A DNA stretch of 38,295 nucleotides from Gammaproteobacteria bacterium (GCA_003252455.1 QKED01000103.1:1-38295), one strand, 5' to 3'; positions 9,501 to 16,400 are shown, counted from the first letter of the stretch. The notes: generated by a model not told the origin, from the letters alone. Translations and numbers: made by a program.

Positions 9501-10466
9501 GTAGAGCGGCAGCACCTCGGTGTTGCGCAGCCCCGCCTTGGTCAGCACGCGGTCGACCTCGCGGATCTCGCGCTCGCCGGGGAGGAAGACGAGGATGTCG
9601 CCGAGCGGGTCGTGGCGCGCCGCCTCGTCCACCGCATCGAGGATCGCCTGGGGCAGGTCGCGGTCGCGGTCGTCCTCGTCCTCGGCGAGGATCGGCCGGT
9701 AGCGCAGCTCCACCGGATAGGTGCGCCCCGAGACCTCGATGATCGGCGCACCCGAGAAGTAGCGCGCGAAGCCCTCGGTGTTGATGGTCGCCGAGGTGAT
9801 GATGAGCTTGAGGTCGGGGCGCTTGGGCAGCAGCTGCTTGAGGAAGCCGAGCAGGAAGTCGATGTTGAGGCTGCGCTCGTGGGCCTCGTCGACGATCAGC
9901 GTGTCGTAGGCGCAGAGCAGCGGGTCGCGCTGCGACTCGGCGAGCAGGATGCCGTCGGTCATCAGCTTGATGTAGGACTCGGGGCGGGTGCGATCGGTAA
10001 AGCGCACCTTGTAGCCGACGTGGCTGCCCAGTTCGCTCTTCAGCTCCTCGGCGATGCGCTGGGCCACCGAGCGGGCGGCGAGGCGGCGCGGCTGGGTGTG
10101 GCCGATGAGCCCGGCGCTGCCGCGGCCCAGCTCCAGGCAGATCTTCGGCAGCTGGGTGGTCTTGCCCGAGCCGGTCTCACCGGCGATCACCACCACCTGA
10201 TGCTCGGAGATGGCAGCGGCGATCTCCGCGCGCTTGCCGGAGACAGGTAGCTCTTCGGGGTAGGTTATCTCGGGGCGTGACTCGAAGCGCTTGAGGCGCG
10301 CGGCGACCGACTGCTCGATCGCCGCGCTCAGCTTGGGCAGCCCCTGGTCGATGGGCTGGCCCTGGCGCTCGCGGCTTTGCAGACCGCGCAGGCGTTTGAG
10401 CAGGCCGGGGCGGTCGCTGCTGAGGGCGTGGTCGATGGCGGTTTGGAGGGGAGAGAGCTGAGACAC
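6576..10466 (-). CDS. hrpA: ATP-dependent RNA helicase HrpA (DEAH box)
   Basis: A 1296-aa protein, close to the usual ~1300 aa of bacterial HrpA, a cytoplasmic 3'-5' RNA helicase that helps mRNA processing and rescues collided ribosomes. Visible: motif I GETGSGKTTQLPK (about 95-107), motif II VDEAHERS, motif III SAT, motif VI QRAGRCGRVAPG, then the helicase-associated/OB region and the long DUF3418-type C terminus characteristic of HrpA. The start codon of the longest frame is GTG at 10466 with no clear ribosome site, so the true start is slightly uncertain. It ends 134 bases upstream of the transferred methyltransferase operon on the same strand. GC-rich like the host core. Confidence 0.97.
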   Translation of the reverse strand: MSQLSPLQTAIDHALSSDRPGLLKRLRGLQSRERQGQPIDQGLPKLSAAIEQSVAARLKRFESRPEITYPEELPVSGKRAEIAAAISEHQVVVIAGETGSGKTTQLPKICLELGRGSAGLIGHTQPRRLAARSVAQRIAEELKSELGSHVGYKVRFTDRTRPESYIKLMTDGILLAESQRDPLLCAYDTLIVDEAHERSLNIDFLLGFLKQLLPKRPDLKLIITSATINTEGFARYFSGAPIIEVSGRTYPVELRYRPILAEDEDDRDRDLPQAILDAVDEAARHDPLGDILVFLPGEREIREVDRVLTKAGLRNTEVLPLYSRLSNAEQDRVFKAHRGRRIVLATNVAETSLTVPGIRFVIDSGLARISRYSHRTKVQRLPIESISQASANQRAGRCGRVAPGVCFRLYAEEDFDARPQYTDPEIRRTNLASVILQMSLMRLGDVADFPFMDPPDSRYISDGYRLLQELQAVDHNREITELGRTLARLPLDPRLARMLLAAEQENCLDELLIITSALSVQDPRGRPQEMQQKADALHGEFNDKERRSDFLAWVNLWRWYHEQARHLSQSKLRKLCHDRLLSYVRLREWHDIHGQLLSLAKELNLSVNAEPAANDAIHRALLPGLLSHVGLKTEEEKQYLGARGLKLQLFPGSALYKKPPKWIVAAELVETSRLYARTAAAIDPAWLEPVAGHLTKRHHAEPHWEKRAGRVVAFESVTLFGLPVVTRRKVDFGPIDPKASHEIFIRGALVAGELTTRGAFLQHNLDLIAEVETLEAKARRRDVLVDDEVLYQFYAARVPEQVRDARHFEKWRKEAERAEPKLLFLDLDTLMQQEAAVSAADFPDHLDNNGLSLPLEYHFDPRNQQADGITLQVPVAALAQIDERRCDWLVPGLIGEKVTALIRSLPKQLRKNFVPATNFADAALQGLEFAKGDLREALGRQLQRMTGVQVPLDAWQPDALPPHLRMKYAVLDERGKPLLLQDDLQAARDQLAGKVKKSFKQQRLGSELERDGLTEWDLDALPAQVEEQRDGLTLRGYPCLDDAGDGSVAIRVLPDLEEAARRHRAGVRQLLRLALADKLKYLRKSLPGLKSMCLHYAPHGPCEALKDDLLQAALDHCCLQKPLPRDRAAFSARVEHGRNQLVQDASAIGQHVAAALAAHHQLARQLKQIKPFQLDTAKAIATQLDTLIGPGFASRIPPHWLDRLPVWLDAARIRLEKCGRNPQRDRQNAVDVAKLEEQWRQLAGERPPERLDPALIEARWLIEELRVSLFAQELKTRERVSVKRLGEVLEAVRRYR

Positions 10467-10725
10467 AGGCGATCGTCGTAGGGTCTGGCAAAGAGGGGGA
10501 TCTTAGCGGATGGGGCGCGGTTGTGCGTGGTTGAATTGGGATTGGCTGATTTGGCGAGTGTCATCCAGGTAGCGCTCGCCAGGCCGCTCCGCCACCTCAG
10601 GCGACTCTTCGCCTCGCTGTGCGGGGCGGCACGGGTCACCAGGCCCGTGCTCCCAGCACCACCAGCAACGCTTGGCATGTGGCGCTTTCGCTCTCACCGG
10701 ACCATTCGACAGCGATGGGGTTGGC

Positions 10726-10866
10726 CTCGGAGGCACGCAGGACACAGAGAGGTACAGGAGATGATCGGGTAGTTAGCACAGCCCTGCCTCAGTCAAGCTC
10801 ACGCCCCTTTCTATACACTCGCACACGGTCTCTCTCCGCGTCCTCTGTGCCTGCGTGGCGCATTAA
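10726..10866. repeat. inverted pair of GGCAC-GAGGACAC-GAG family repeats (MITE-like)
   Basis: Left arm 10726-10751 (CTCGGAGGCACGCAGGACAC...) and right arm 10832-10857, inverted, are two diverged copies of a motif also found at 19628-19656 and 33664-33696. Together they make a roughly 140-bp element with terminal inverted repeats and no coding capacity. The rest of 10467-10883 holds no credible gene; the promoter of hrpA should be at the left end of this gap. Confidence 0.6.
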
Positions 10867-10883
10867 TTCTTCCGGCCAGACGC

Positions 10884-10918
10884 AAAACGGCCCGACCGCA
10901 CTGCACGGTCGGGCCGTT
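10884..10918 (-). terminator. rho-independent terminator of the carbonic anhydrase gene
   Basis: A perfect 13-bp stem (10886-10898 with 10906-10918, 7-base loop) is followed on the minus strand by TTTT. It lies about 30 bases after the stop of the delta-carbonic anhydrase gene. Confidence 0.85.
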
Positions 10919-10948
10919 GGCTTCAGCTAAAGCTAAAAGCGCGGAGGC

Positions 10949-11785
10949 TTACTCCATCGGCGCGAGCAGCTTGGGGTTGGTCACCAGCTGGCGCACGCCG
11001 TGGGCGTGGTTCTCCTCGAAGACGTTGCCCTCACACCACTTGCTCAGGCTGTTGATGTCGACCTTGGCGCACTCGGGGCGCACGCTCCAGGTGACCTGCA
11101 TCGGTGAGCAGGTCTGCTCGGTGTAGGAGGGGCCGGTGGTAGAGCCGAGGAACTCCACCGGGTTGCCGGTACCGGTGGGCAGCGCCTTGGGCTGGTAGTA
11201 ACCGTTGGCCATGTGGCCGTCGTACATGAGGCTGGTGTAGTCGAGGGCGTTGGGGTCGTTGACCACGGTGAAGACCTGGCTCTCGACGCGCAGGTTGGGG
11301 TTGGCGCAGCTCTCGGAGAGGCAGGAGCCGAGGCCCTTGCCGGGCTTCACGTCGCAGGAGGTAAAGACCCAGTGCACCTCGATGGTGTCGCCGGGCTTAA
11401 CCCCTTCGCAGTGGTTGACCTCAGGCATCGCCAACTCGGCGGCGCTCAGGTGCTGGCTCTCGTTGCACTGGTAGCCGCCACCATGGCCGTGCTCACCCTC
11501 ACCGGCGTAGATAGAGAAGGCGGCGGCCTTGTGTTCGGCGTTGACGTGCAGATGGATGTTGCACAGGTTCATCTCGCTGGCAGGCGGGGCCATGGCGAAG
11601 GTGCGGGCATTCTCACCGGTATGGTTATCGATGTCGCGCGGGGTCTGCGGGCCGAAACCCTCGCAGGCCGGGCCGCCGGCGGCGGCGTGTTCGCTCAGGG
11701 TGCCGTGGTCGGCCGCGGCGCTGGTGCCCGAGGCAAGGGCCAGCGCGAGGCCAGCGAGAGAGAGGGCGAGTGAACGCTGAATCAT
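10949..11785 (-). CDS. secreted delta-class carbonic anhydrase
   Basis: A 278-aa protein with a signal peptide (MIQRSLALSLAGLALALASG..., cleavage near residues 23-25) and the delta-carbonic-anhydrase (CA_like) fold. Key feature: NLCNIHLHVNAEHKA at about residues 73-87, providing the His ligands for the catalytic zinc, followed by GGYQCNES, VNHCEGVKPGDTIEVHW and several paired cysteines expected in an exported protein. It would interconvert CO2 and bicarbonate in the periplasm or outside the cell, which suits an autotroph concentrating inorganic carbon. The ATG has an AGGAG site 7 bases upstream, and a strong palindrome lies in its promoter region. It has its own terminator, so it appears monocistronic. 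The delta class was first recognised in diatoms and also occurs in autotrophic bacteria. Confidence 0.85.
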   Translation of the reverse strand: MIQRSLALSLAGLALALASGTSAAADHGTLSEHAAAGGPACEGFGPQTPRDIDNHTGENARTFAMAPPASEMNLCNIHLHVNAEHKAAAFSIYAGEGEHGHGGGYQCNESQHLSAAELAMPEVNHCEGVKPGDTIEVHWVFTSCDVKPGKGLGSCLSESCANPNLRVESQVFTVVNDPNALDYTSLMYDGHMANGYYQPKALPTGTGNPVEFLGSTTGPSYTEQTCSPMQVTWSVRPECAKVDINSLSKWCEGNVFEENHAHGVRQLVTNPKLLAPME

Positions 11786-11824
11786 GGAGTGACTCCTGTA
11801 GGTGGCGGGTTATTGCCGTGACGA

Positions 11825-11844
11825 AAGTGTGAGATTTCACACTT
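11825..11844. promoter_or_regulatory. 20-bp palindrome upstream of the carbonic anhydrase gene
   Basis: AAGTGTGA, 4 bases, TCACACTT is a perfect 8-bp inverted repeat 40 bases upstream of the carbonic anhydrase start. The half-sites resemble CRP-type TGTGA/TCACA, but the spacer is 4 rather than 6, so it is more likely a site for another CRP/FNR-like or unrelated dimeric regulator. Confidence 0.5.
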
Positions 11845-11959
11845 ATTGGAGAGGCGCCCATTGTGCACCTTCACGGACCGATACGCCAAGGGCCCTCGCT
11901 ACAACCGGCCCGTCCCTCGCGCACCGAGGTGCGGCCTCCGCATAGACCCCCCAACACGA

Positions 11960-12003
11960 CGAGGCCCCCTGGGCCGCGCCGGTGGCGGGCACAGGGGGCC
12001 TCG
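11960..12003 (-). terminator. terminator-like hairpin after the sulfur-globule-like gene
   Basis: A 12-bp perfect stem, CGAGGCCCCCTG with its complement at 11992-12003, and a 20-base loop. It begins 13 bases beyond the stop of the minus-strand gene at 12017. The minus-strand sequence after it is not a clean T run, so termination strength is uncertain. Confidence 0.5.
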
Positions 12004-12016
12004 TGAGGGCGATGGC

Positions 12017-12334
12017 CTACCAGCGACGGAAGGGGAAGCCGTAGCCCGGGTAGCCGTAACCGTAGCCCGGGTAGGCGTAACCGGCGCCGGGGTAACCGTA
12101 GCGCGGGTAGCCATAGCCACCGGGGTAACCGTAGCCCGGATGGCCGTAACCATAACCGGGGTGGCCGTAGGGGCCGTACCAGCCATCGTCGTCGTCGAAC
12201 TCGTCCATCACCTCGTCGGCCCAGTACATGGGGGTCCAGACCGGCCAGGGGTTGTAGTTCCACCAGGCGTGTACGGCACTGCTCCCGGCCAACAGAAGCC
12301 CGGCTAGGAAGAGGCGGGAAAGGGCGGTTTTCAT
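12017..12334 (-). CDS. exported Gly/Tyr/Pro-rich protein, sulfur-globule-protein-like
   Basis: A 105-aa protein with a clear signal peptide (MKTALSRLFLAGLLLAGSSAVHA, cut before WWNYNPW), an acidic patch DEFDDDD, then about 50 residues of YGHPGYGYGHPGYGYPG-type repeats ending FPFRRW. The composition, WW after the cleavage site and size resemble the structural proteins (Sgp/CV family) that coat periplasmic sulfur globules in purple and colourless sulfur bacteria. An AAGGAG site is 6 bases upstream of the ATG. The assignment rests on composition and architecture, which are prone to convergence; another cell-envelope Gly/Tyr-rich protein is possible. Confidence 0.6.
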   Translation of the reverse strand: MKTALSRLFLAGLLLAGSSAVHAWWNYNPWPVWTPMYWADEVMDEFDDDDGWYGPYGHPGYGYGHPGYGYPGGYGYPRYGYPGAGYAYPGYGYGYPGYGFPFRRW

Positions 12335-12631
12335 CGTCGTCTCCTTCTACTCGTGGATGGATGTGAAAACGGTACGCCTACGCCCCGCTCGCTGGCAACC
12401 CCCAGTGTCGACGAGGCGCGCGGCCGACCAACTCGGTCTGTCCGTTAGTTCTCACGCCGCGCGGCGGCGAGCACCCGATGGCCCGCACCCGACACCCACC
12501 GCCAGGGGCGACACTGAACCGAGGAGTCGCTCTAAAAACAGTGGGTTATAGGTAGTTCTACGGATTCCAGGGGGCGATTCACGCCCACAATCGCAGCGTA
12601 GAGTGTGAACTGCTGCCCCTCTGACAGTTGT

Positions 12632-12660
12632 TTTACAAAGATTCACGTACAGAGGATATT
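12632..12660 (+). promoter_or_regulatory. candidate sigma-70 promoter for the orphan ATPase gene
   Basis: TTTACA (12632-12637), 17 bases, GATATT (12655-12660). A second -10-like TATACT is at 12680-12685. The 12335-12734 gap otherwise contains no gene that I can support; it must also carry the promoter of the sulfur-globule-like gene reading left. Confidence 0.35.
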
Positions 12661-12734
12661 TGCCGCCTGGCGCGGGCCCTATACTGCTGATCAGAGAAGG
12701 TTAAGCATTCGCTTATACACCTAGGACAATCCCC

Positions 12735-13472
12735 GTGCTCGGCAACAAACTCCAGTCCCTCCTCAAGCGCAACCGCCCGCACTTCACCCTCCACACCTCG
12801 GCGAGTGACCACGAGGTGACCCTGACGCAGGAGGCGCCGCTGGTGACCATCGTCGGGGAGCACGGCTACGGCAAATCACTGCTCGCCATGCAGTTGGCGG
12901 AGCAGTTGCTGGCCCAGGAGTACGGCGTCACCCTGTTCACCACCACCCGCCGCTACCCCGGTGACCCGGGCTACCTGCACGACAAGGCCTCGCGCCAACT
13001 GCTACACCTGGAGACCGGCTACCGCGACGTGTTTCGCGTCATGCCGTGCAATCAGGTGACCACGGCGGAGATCGCCATGCAGCCCAAGCGCCAACTGGTG
13101 ATCATCGACGATATGCGTCTGCTGGCTCAGGAGAGTGGCCTAGCCAGTGAGCTGATCCGCTGGGCCGACCAAAACGCCAGCGTGGTGGTGCTGCTCGCCT
13201 CGGCACCGCAGGAGTTCTACCGCATCGGCCTCACCGACAAGCACACCCGTGGTGTCAGCCTGATGCTCATCGGACGCCTCGACAGCCAGGCGTGCGAGCT
13301 GCTCCCGGAGCCGCTGAGCAACCGCCTCGGGCGCATCCGCTATCGCCCCGACAACTACGCCGAGTATCTGGCCATCGCGCCGATCGAAAACTGGAGTGAT
13401 GTGGTCCGCGTCGACCTGCCCCAGGGGGTGTGGGGGCGTCCGAACGACCCGCTGCCGCAGGTGATCGAGTAG
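12735..13472 (+). CDS. uncharacterised P-loop ATPase
   Basis: A 245-aa protein starting at GTG with AGGA 8 bases upstream. It contains a Walker A loop GEHGYGKS (about residues 41-48) and a Walker B strand RQLVIIDD (about 119-126), followed by a third strand VVVLLASAP. There is no fused domain, signal peptide or membrane segment. I do not recognise the family; it resembles a stripped-down RecA/KAP-like or conjugation/secretion-associated ATPase core only in these loops. It stands alone, converging with degQ (gap 48 bases), so context gives no clear role. Base composition matches the host core. Confidence 0.7.
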   Translation: MLGNKLQSLLKRNRPHFTLHTSASDHEVTLTQEAPLVTIVGEHGYGKSLLAMQLAEQLLAQEYGVTLFTTTRRYPGDPGYLHDKASRQLLHLETGYRDVFRVMPCNQVTTAEIAMQPKRQLVIIDDMRLLAQESGLASELIRWADQNASVVVLLASAPQEFYRIGLTDKHTRGVSLMLIGRLDSQACELLPEPLSNRLGRIRYRPDNYAEYLAIAPIENWSDVVRVDLPQGVWGRPNDPLPQVIE

Positions 13473-13520
13473 CCCCACCTCCCGACGCCCGAGCCGCCCC
13501 GCTTCGGTGCGTCGCTCGGC

Positions 13521-14864
13521 CTATTGCAGCTGCAGATAGAGCCCCTGACCACGCCGCTGGATATCCAGACGCATCTGGCTGCCGACCTTGGCCGCCGCCA
13601 CCAGCTCGGCGAGGCGCGAGAGTTCGTGGCGATTGACGTGGGTGATCAGATCGCCGCTGCGCAGCCCGGCGTTCCAGGCCGGCGAGCCCCGCTCCACGGC
13701 ACTCACCAGAACCCCGGCGGGCCGCCCACGGCGGTCCTGCGCGTTGCTCAGTTGCGCCCCCTCCAAGGTGCGGTGCAGCTTGCCGCCGAGCAGTTGCTCC
13801 GGCTCGGCCTCCTCCACCACCAGGGTGAACGCCTTGCGCTCGCCGTCCCGCAGGACCCCCAGGGCCACCGGTTGACCGACACGCACCAGGCCGACACTGT
13901 TGCGGATATCCTCGGAGTCGTGCACCGCGCGCCCATTGAGCTGCACGATCACATCGCCACTGCGCAGCCCCGCTTGGGCCGCCGCCGAACCGGCCACCAC
14001 CTGGGTGATGGCCGTGCCGTGCGCCCCCTCCAGGCCGAAGGCGGCGGCCAGATCGGGGGTGAGGTCCTGCACCTCGATGCCGAGCCGACCGCGCCGCACC
14101 TCGCCGTGCTCCACCAACTGCGCCATGACCTCGCGCGCCATGGCGATGGGGATAGCGAAACCGATGCCGACATTACCGCCGCTCTCGGAGAGGATGGCGG
14201 TGTTGATCCCCACCAGCTCACCACGCAGATTGACCAGCGCCCCACCGGAGTTGCCGGGGTTGATAGAGGCGTCGGTCTGGATGAAGTCCTCGTAGCCCTC
14301 GATACCGAGCCCGGAGCGCCCGAGCGCGCTGACGATACCGGAGGTGACGCTAGAGCCGAGGCCGAAGGGGTTGCCGATGGCCACCACGAAATCCCCCACA
14401 CGCAGTTCGCCCTGGGCCAGCGGTAATGCGCTGAGCCCTTCGGGGGCAACCTGGATCACCGCCACGTCGGTCTCCGCGTCGGCGCCCACCAGTTGCGCCT
14501 CCAGGCTACGCCCGTCGTTGAGATTGACGGCGATCTGCACCGCCTTGTCGACCACGTGGTGGTTGGTGAGGATGTAGCCCTTCTGGGCGTCGACGATCAC
14601 CCCTGAGCCGAGGCTCTTGGAGTAGCGCTCTTGCGGTCGCAGGCCGAAAAATCGGCTGAAAAAAGGGTCGGAGAGGAGCGCGTTCTGCTGCTCCACCCGC
14701 GAGAGGGTGTAGATGTTGACCACCGCCGGTAGGGTCCGCTCCACCATGGGCGCCAACGAGGGCAGCGGCTGCCCTTGGCTATCGTGCGACGGCAGCGAGG
14801 CCCCCACCGGGGCGGCGAGCAGCAGCGAGCAGAGGGCGATGAGGGGGAGCAGAGGTCGGGCCAT
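13521..14864 (-). CDS. degQ: periplasmic serine protease DegQ/DegP (Do/HtrA)
   Basis: A 447-aa protein with a signal peptide (MARPLLPLIALCSLLLAAPVGA). The trypsin-like domain shows the catalytic His in TNHHVVDKA, Asp in AETDVAVIQV and Ser in NPGNSGGALVN, followed by two PDZ domains (about 260-350 and 375-440). The family degrades or refolds damaged envelope proteins. Length agrees with DegQ/DegP. An AAGGAG site precedes the ATG. It follows two small heat-shock protein genes on the same strand, making a stress cluster, though the 81-base gap and the terminator further upstream leave room for independent transcription. The DegQ versus DegP/MucD name cannot be settled without alignment. Confidence 0.93.
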   Translation of the reverse strand: MARPLLPLIALCSLLLAAPVGASLPSHDSQGQPLPSLAPMVERTLPAVVNIYTLSRVEQQNALLSDPFFSRFFGLRPQERYSKSLGSGVIVDAQKGYILTNHHVVDKAVQIAVNLNDGRSLEAQLVGADAETDVAVIQVAPEGLSALPLAQGELRVGDFVVAIGNPFGLGSSVTSGIVSALGRSGLGIEGYEDFIQTDASINPGNSGGALVNLRGELVGINTAILSESGGNVGIGFAIPIAMAREVMAQLVEHGEVRRGRLGIEVQDLTPDLAAAFGLEGAHGTAITQVVAGSAAAQAGLRSGDVIVQLNGRAVHDSEDIRNSVGLVRVGQPVALGVLRDGERKAFTLVVEEAEPEQLLGGKLHRTLEGAQLSNAQDRRGRPAGVLVSAVERGSPAWNAGLRSGDLITHVNRHELSRLAELVAAAKVGSQMRLDIQRRGQGLYLQLQ

Positions 14865-14945
14865 GGGGGTCTCCTTAGTGCGCGGTGGGGCCGGTGGAAC
14901 CGAGCTATGGACCCGTGGGGCCGGGACACGGTTCCCTGTCGGGCG

Positions 14946-15443
14946 CTACTCCACGTTCACCTGGATGCGGCGACGGGCGCTACGCGGGGCGGCCAAGGCC
15001 AGATCGAGCACCAGCACCCCCTGGCGGTAGTTGGCGCTGGTGCGCTGCTCGTCGACCGGTCCGGGCAGCTCGATCTGGCGCTCGAAGTGGCCATACGCGC
15101 ACTCCAGCTGGGTGATCTGCCCACCGACGAGCGACTCGGGTACGCGCTTCTCACCGCGGATCACCAACAGCTGTGCATCGATGAGACCGATGTCGAAATC
15201 CTCGGCCGCCATCCCCGGCAGCTCCAGGGTGACGCGATAACCATCCTCGAACAGCTGCACGTTCACCGGCAGCAGCGCATAGTCGGCACTCGCCTCGCCC
15301 ACCTGCTCCACCAGACTCTCGGCGGTGGCGTTCTGGCGCATGGTCATGAAGTGGGTCAGCGCGTGCAGGGTGCGCTGGTAGAGGCGGTGCCACCCCTCGT
15401 TGTGCTGGGCCTGGGAGTGGATGGTGCGATCGAGGCGCTGCAT
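14946..15443 (-). CDS. Hsp20-family small heat-shock protein (second copy)
   Basis: A 165-aa protein when started at the ATG at 15443, which has an AGGAGA site; the frame is open further upstream to 15518 but those residues (rich in R/P and overlapping a terminator) are unlikely to be translated. The C-terminal two thirds is an alpha-crystallin domain: YRVTLELPGMAAEDFDIGL, LLVIRGEK, then FERQIELPGPVDEQ and GVLVLDLAL. The terminal I-x-I-type anchor is replaced by IQV. It would hold unfolding proteins in an ATP-independent manner. It is more diverged than the neighbouring Hsp20 and lies downstream of it beyond a terminator hairpin. Confidence 0.88.
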   Translation of the reverse strand: MQRLDRTIHSQAQHNEGWHRLYQRTLHALTHFMTMRQNATAESLVEQVGEASADYALLPVNVQLFEDGYRVTLELPGMAAEDFDIGLIDAQLLVIRGEKRVPESLVGGQITQLECAYGHFERQIELPGPVDEQRTSANYRQGVLVLDLALAAPRSARRRIQVNVE

Positions 15444-15472
15444 GGGACTCTCCTGGTGGGTCACGTAAGGCG

Positions 15473-15508
15473 AAAAAGCTTGCGCCGACCGGGCGGGTCG
15501 GCGCAAGC
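15473..15508 (-). terminator. rho-independent terminator between the two hsp20 genes
   Basis: A 13-bp perfect stem (15478-15490 with 15496-15508, 5-base loop) followed on the minus strand by a TTTTT run. It lies directly after the first hsp20 stop and should limit read-through into the second hsp20 and degQ. Confidence 0.8.
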
Positions 15509-15517
15509 GGCGGGGCA

Positions 15518-15961
15518 CTACTCCTGATCGACGACGCTGATGCGCCGCGGCTGGCGCTGCGCCAGCTTGGGGATGCGGATCTCCAGTACCCCGTTGCGGC
15601 TCTTGGCGGTGATGCTCTCCAGGTCTGCCGTGTCAGGCAGCGTAAAGCGACGGAAGAAGCGGCCGCGCGAGCGCTCCACCCGCTTGTAGCCCTCGCGCGC
15701 CGCCTTGCCCTCGCTCTCGCGCTCTCCCGCGATGGTGAGCAGGCCGTTTTCGGTATGCACCTCGATAGCGGCAGGCTCTACGCCGGGGACATCGGCGAGG
15801 ATGATAAAGCCGTCGGCCTCCTCACGGATATCCACCGCCGGGACCCAGTCGCTGTCCGTGGCGACCCCCTCCTCCGCGCCGGGGCTGCTCGGCGGCATAC
15901 GCGCCATCTCGCGGCGCAGCTGATCCATGAGGCTCCAGGGCTGATAGCGATCGATGCTCAT
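15518..15961 (-). CDS. Hsp20-family small heat-shock protein (first copy, IbpA/HspA-like)
   Basis: A 147-aa class A bacterial small heat-shock protein beginning MSIDRYQPWSLMDQL; tandem ATGs at 15964 and 15961 are both possible, and 15961 has better spacing from an AGAGGAGA site. The alpha-crystallin domain is complete: WVPAVDIREEADGFII, ADVPGV, LLTIAGERE, RSRGRFFRRFTLPD, NGVLEIRIPK. A cytoplasmic ATP-independent holdase. It is the first gene after a sigma-32-like promoter and is followed by a terminator, so it is likely the main heat-induced product of the cluster. Confidence 0.95.
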   Translation of the reverse strand: MSIDRYQPWSLMDQLRREMARMPPSSPGAEEGVATDSDWVPAVDIREEADGFIILADVPGVEPAAIEVHTENGLLTIAGERESEGKAAREGYKRVERSRGRFFRRFTLPDTADLESITAKSRNGVLEIRIPKLAQRQPRRISVVDQE

Positions 15962-16015
15962 CATCTTCTCCTCTGGTGGGATGACACAGTGTTTGTGTGG
16001 TTGCATTGGCCTTCG

Positions 16016-16044
16016 ATATAGGCCTCGCCGACGGGCAGTTCAAG
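16016..16044 (-). promoter_or_regulatory. sigma-32 (heat-shock) type promoter of the hsp20 cluster
   Basis: On the minus strand CTTGAA (16044-16039), 15 bases, GCCTATAT (16023-16016), close to the RpoH consensus CTTGAA...CCCCATnT. It ends 52 bases upstream of the hsp20 start. Confidence 0.6.
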
Positions 16045-16150
16045 GGCCCGCCGGGGCTGGCGCTTATCCTCGGGCAAGTGCCGACACGCCGACTGCCGAT
16101 AGGTTAGTGTGCGCTCACTTCACACCGTTTACCGACACTTTATGCGCAAC

Positions 16151-16159
16151 TTATCCACA
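16151..16159 (+). promoter_or_regulatory. consensus DnaA box upstream of nrdJ
   Basis: TTATCCACA matches the DnaA box consensus exactly. It lies about 340 bases upstream of the ribonucleotide reductase gene. In E. coli DnaA boxes regulate nrdAB, so a link between replication initiation and dNTP supply is plausible here. Only a single exact box is seen, so this is not an origin. Confidence 0.5.
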
Positions 16160-16167
16160 ACCCGCAA

Positions 16168-16183
16168 ACACTACATCTTGTGG
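16168..16183 (+). promoter_or_regulatory. NrdR-like box 1
   Basis: ACACTACATCTTGTGG agrees with 13 of 16 positions of the NrdR consensus acacwAtATAtwgtgt. NrdR is the ATP/dATP-sensing repressor of ribonucleotide reductase genes. The same 16-mer core reappears inverted 168 bases downstream. Confidence 0.55.
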
Positions 16184-16336
16184 TTCACCCAATTGCCGCG
16201 CAACTCCTTGAAATCACCCCGGAAAATTTCTCACCATCAAGATAACATATTGATTTTATTATTGTAATACATTGTGTATTGGTGAGAACCATGCCCTTGA
16301 CAGGAGCTGGCATGGACAATAGTCTTTCCGCCACGA

Positions 16337-16352
16337 CCACAAGATGTAGTGG
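16337..16352 (+). promoter_or_regulatory. NrdR-like box 2 (inverted copy of box 1)
   Basis: CCACAAGATGTAGTGG is the reverse complement of the box-1 core: 16169-16184 and 16336-16351 are exact complements over 16 bases. Normal NrdR box pairs are about three helical turns apart; here the centres are 169 bases apart, with an AT-rich segment containing a second palindrome (AATACATTGTGTATT, 16266-16280) between them. Confidence 0.5.
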
Positions 16353-16369
16353 TTACCCCTGAGCGCCTG

Positions 16370-16400
16370 CAACAACCGGTAGAGATTGTCAACAACCGGT
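16370..16400 (+). repeat. tandem 11-bp direct repeat, 20-bp period
   Basis: CAACAACCGGT occurs at 16370-16380 and 16390-16400, separated by 9 bases. The two-helical-turn spacing suggests a protein-binding site or a leader element of nrdJ. No cobalamin riboswitch core could be recognised between here and the start codon. Confidence 0.5.

Noticed and set aside
9345-10250. 301-aa plus-strand frame inside hrpA
   Set aside because: Antisense shadow of the helicase domain, composed mostly of A/G/L/V/D runs.
11825-11844. Canonical CRP or FNR site
   Set aside because: The half-sites are CRP-like but spaced by 4 bases instead of 6, and do not have the FNR TTGAT core, so no named regulator is assigned.
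16151-16159. Replication origin
   Set aside because: Only a single exact DnaA box is present and no AT-rich unwinding cluster or origin-linked genes are nearby; a regulatory role at nrdJ is more likely.
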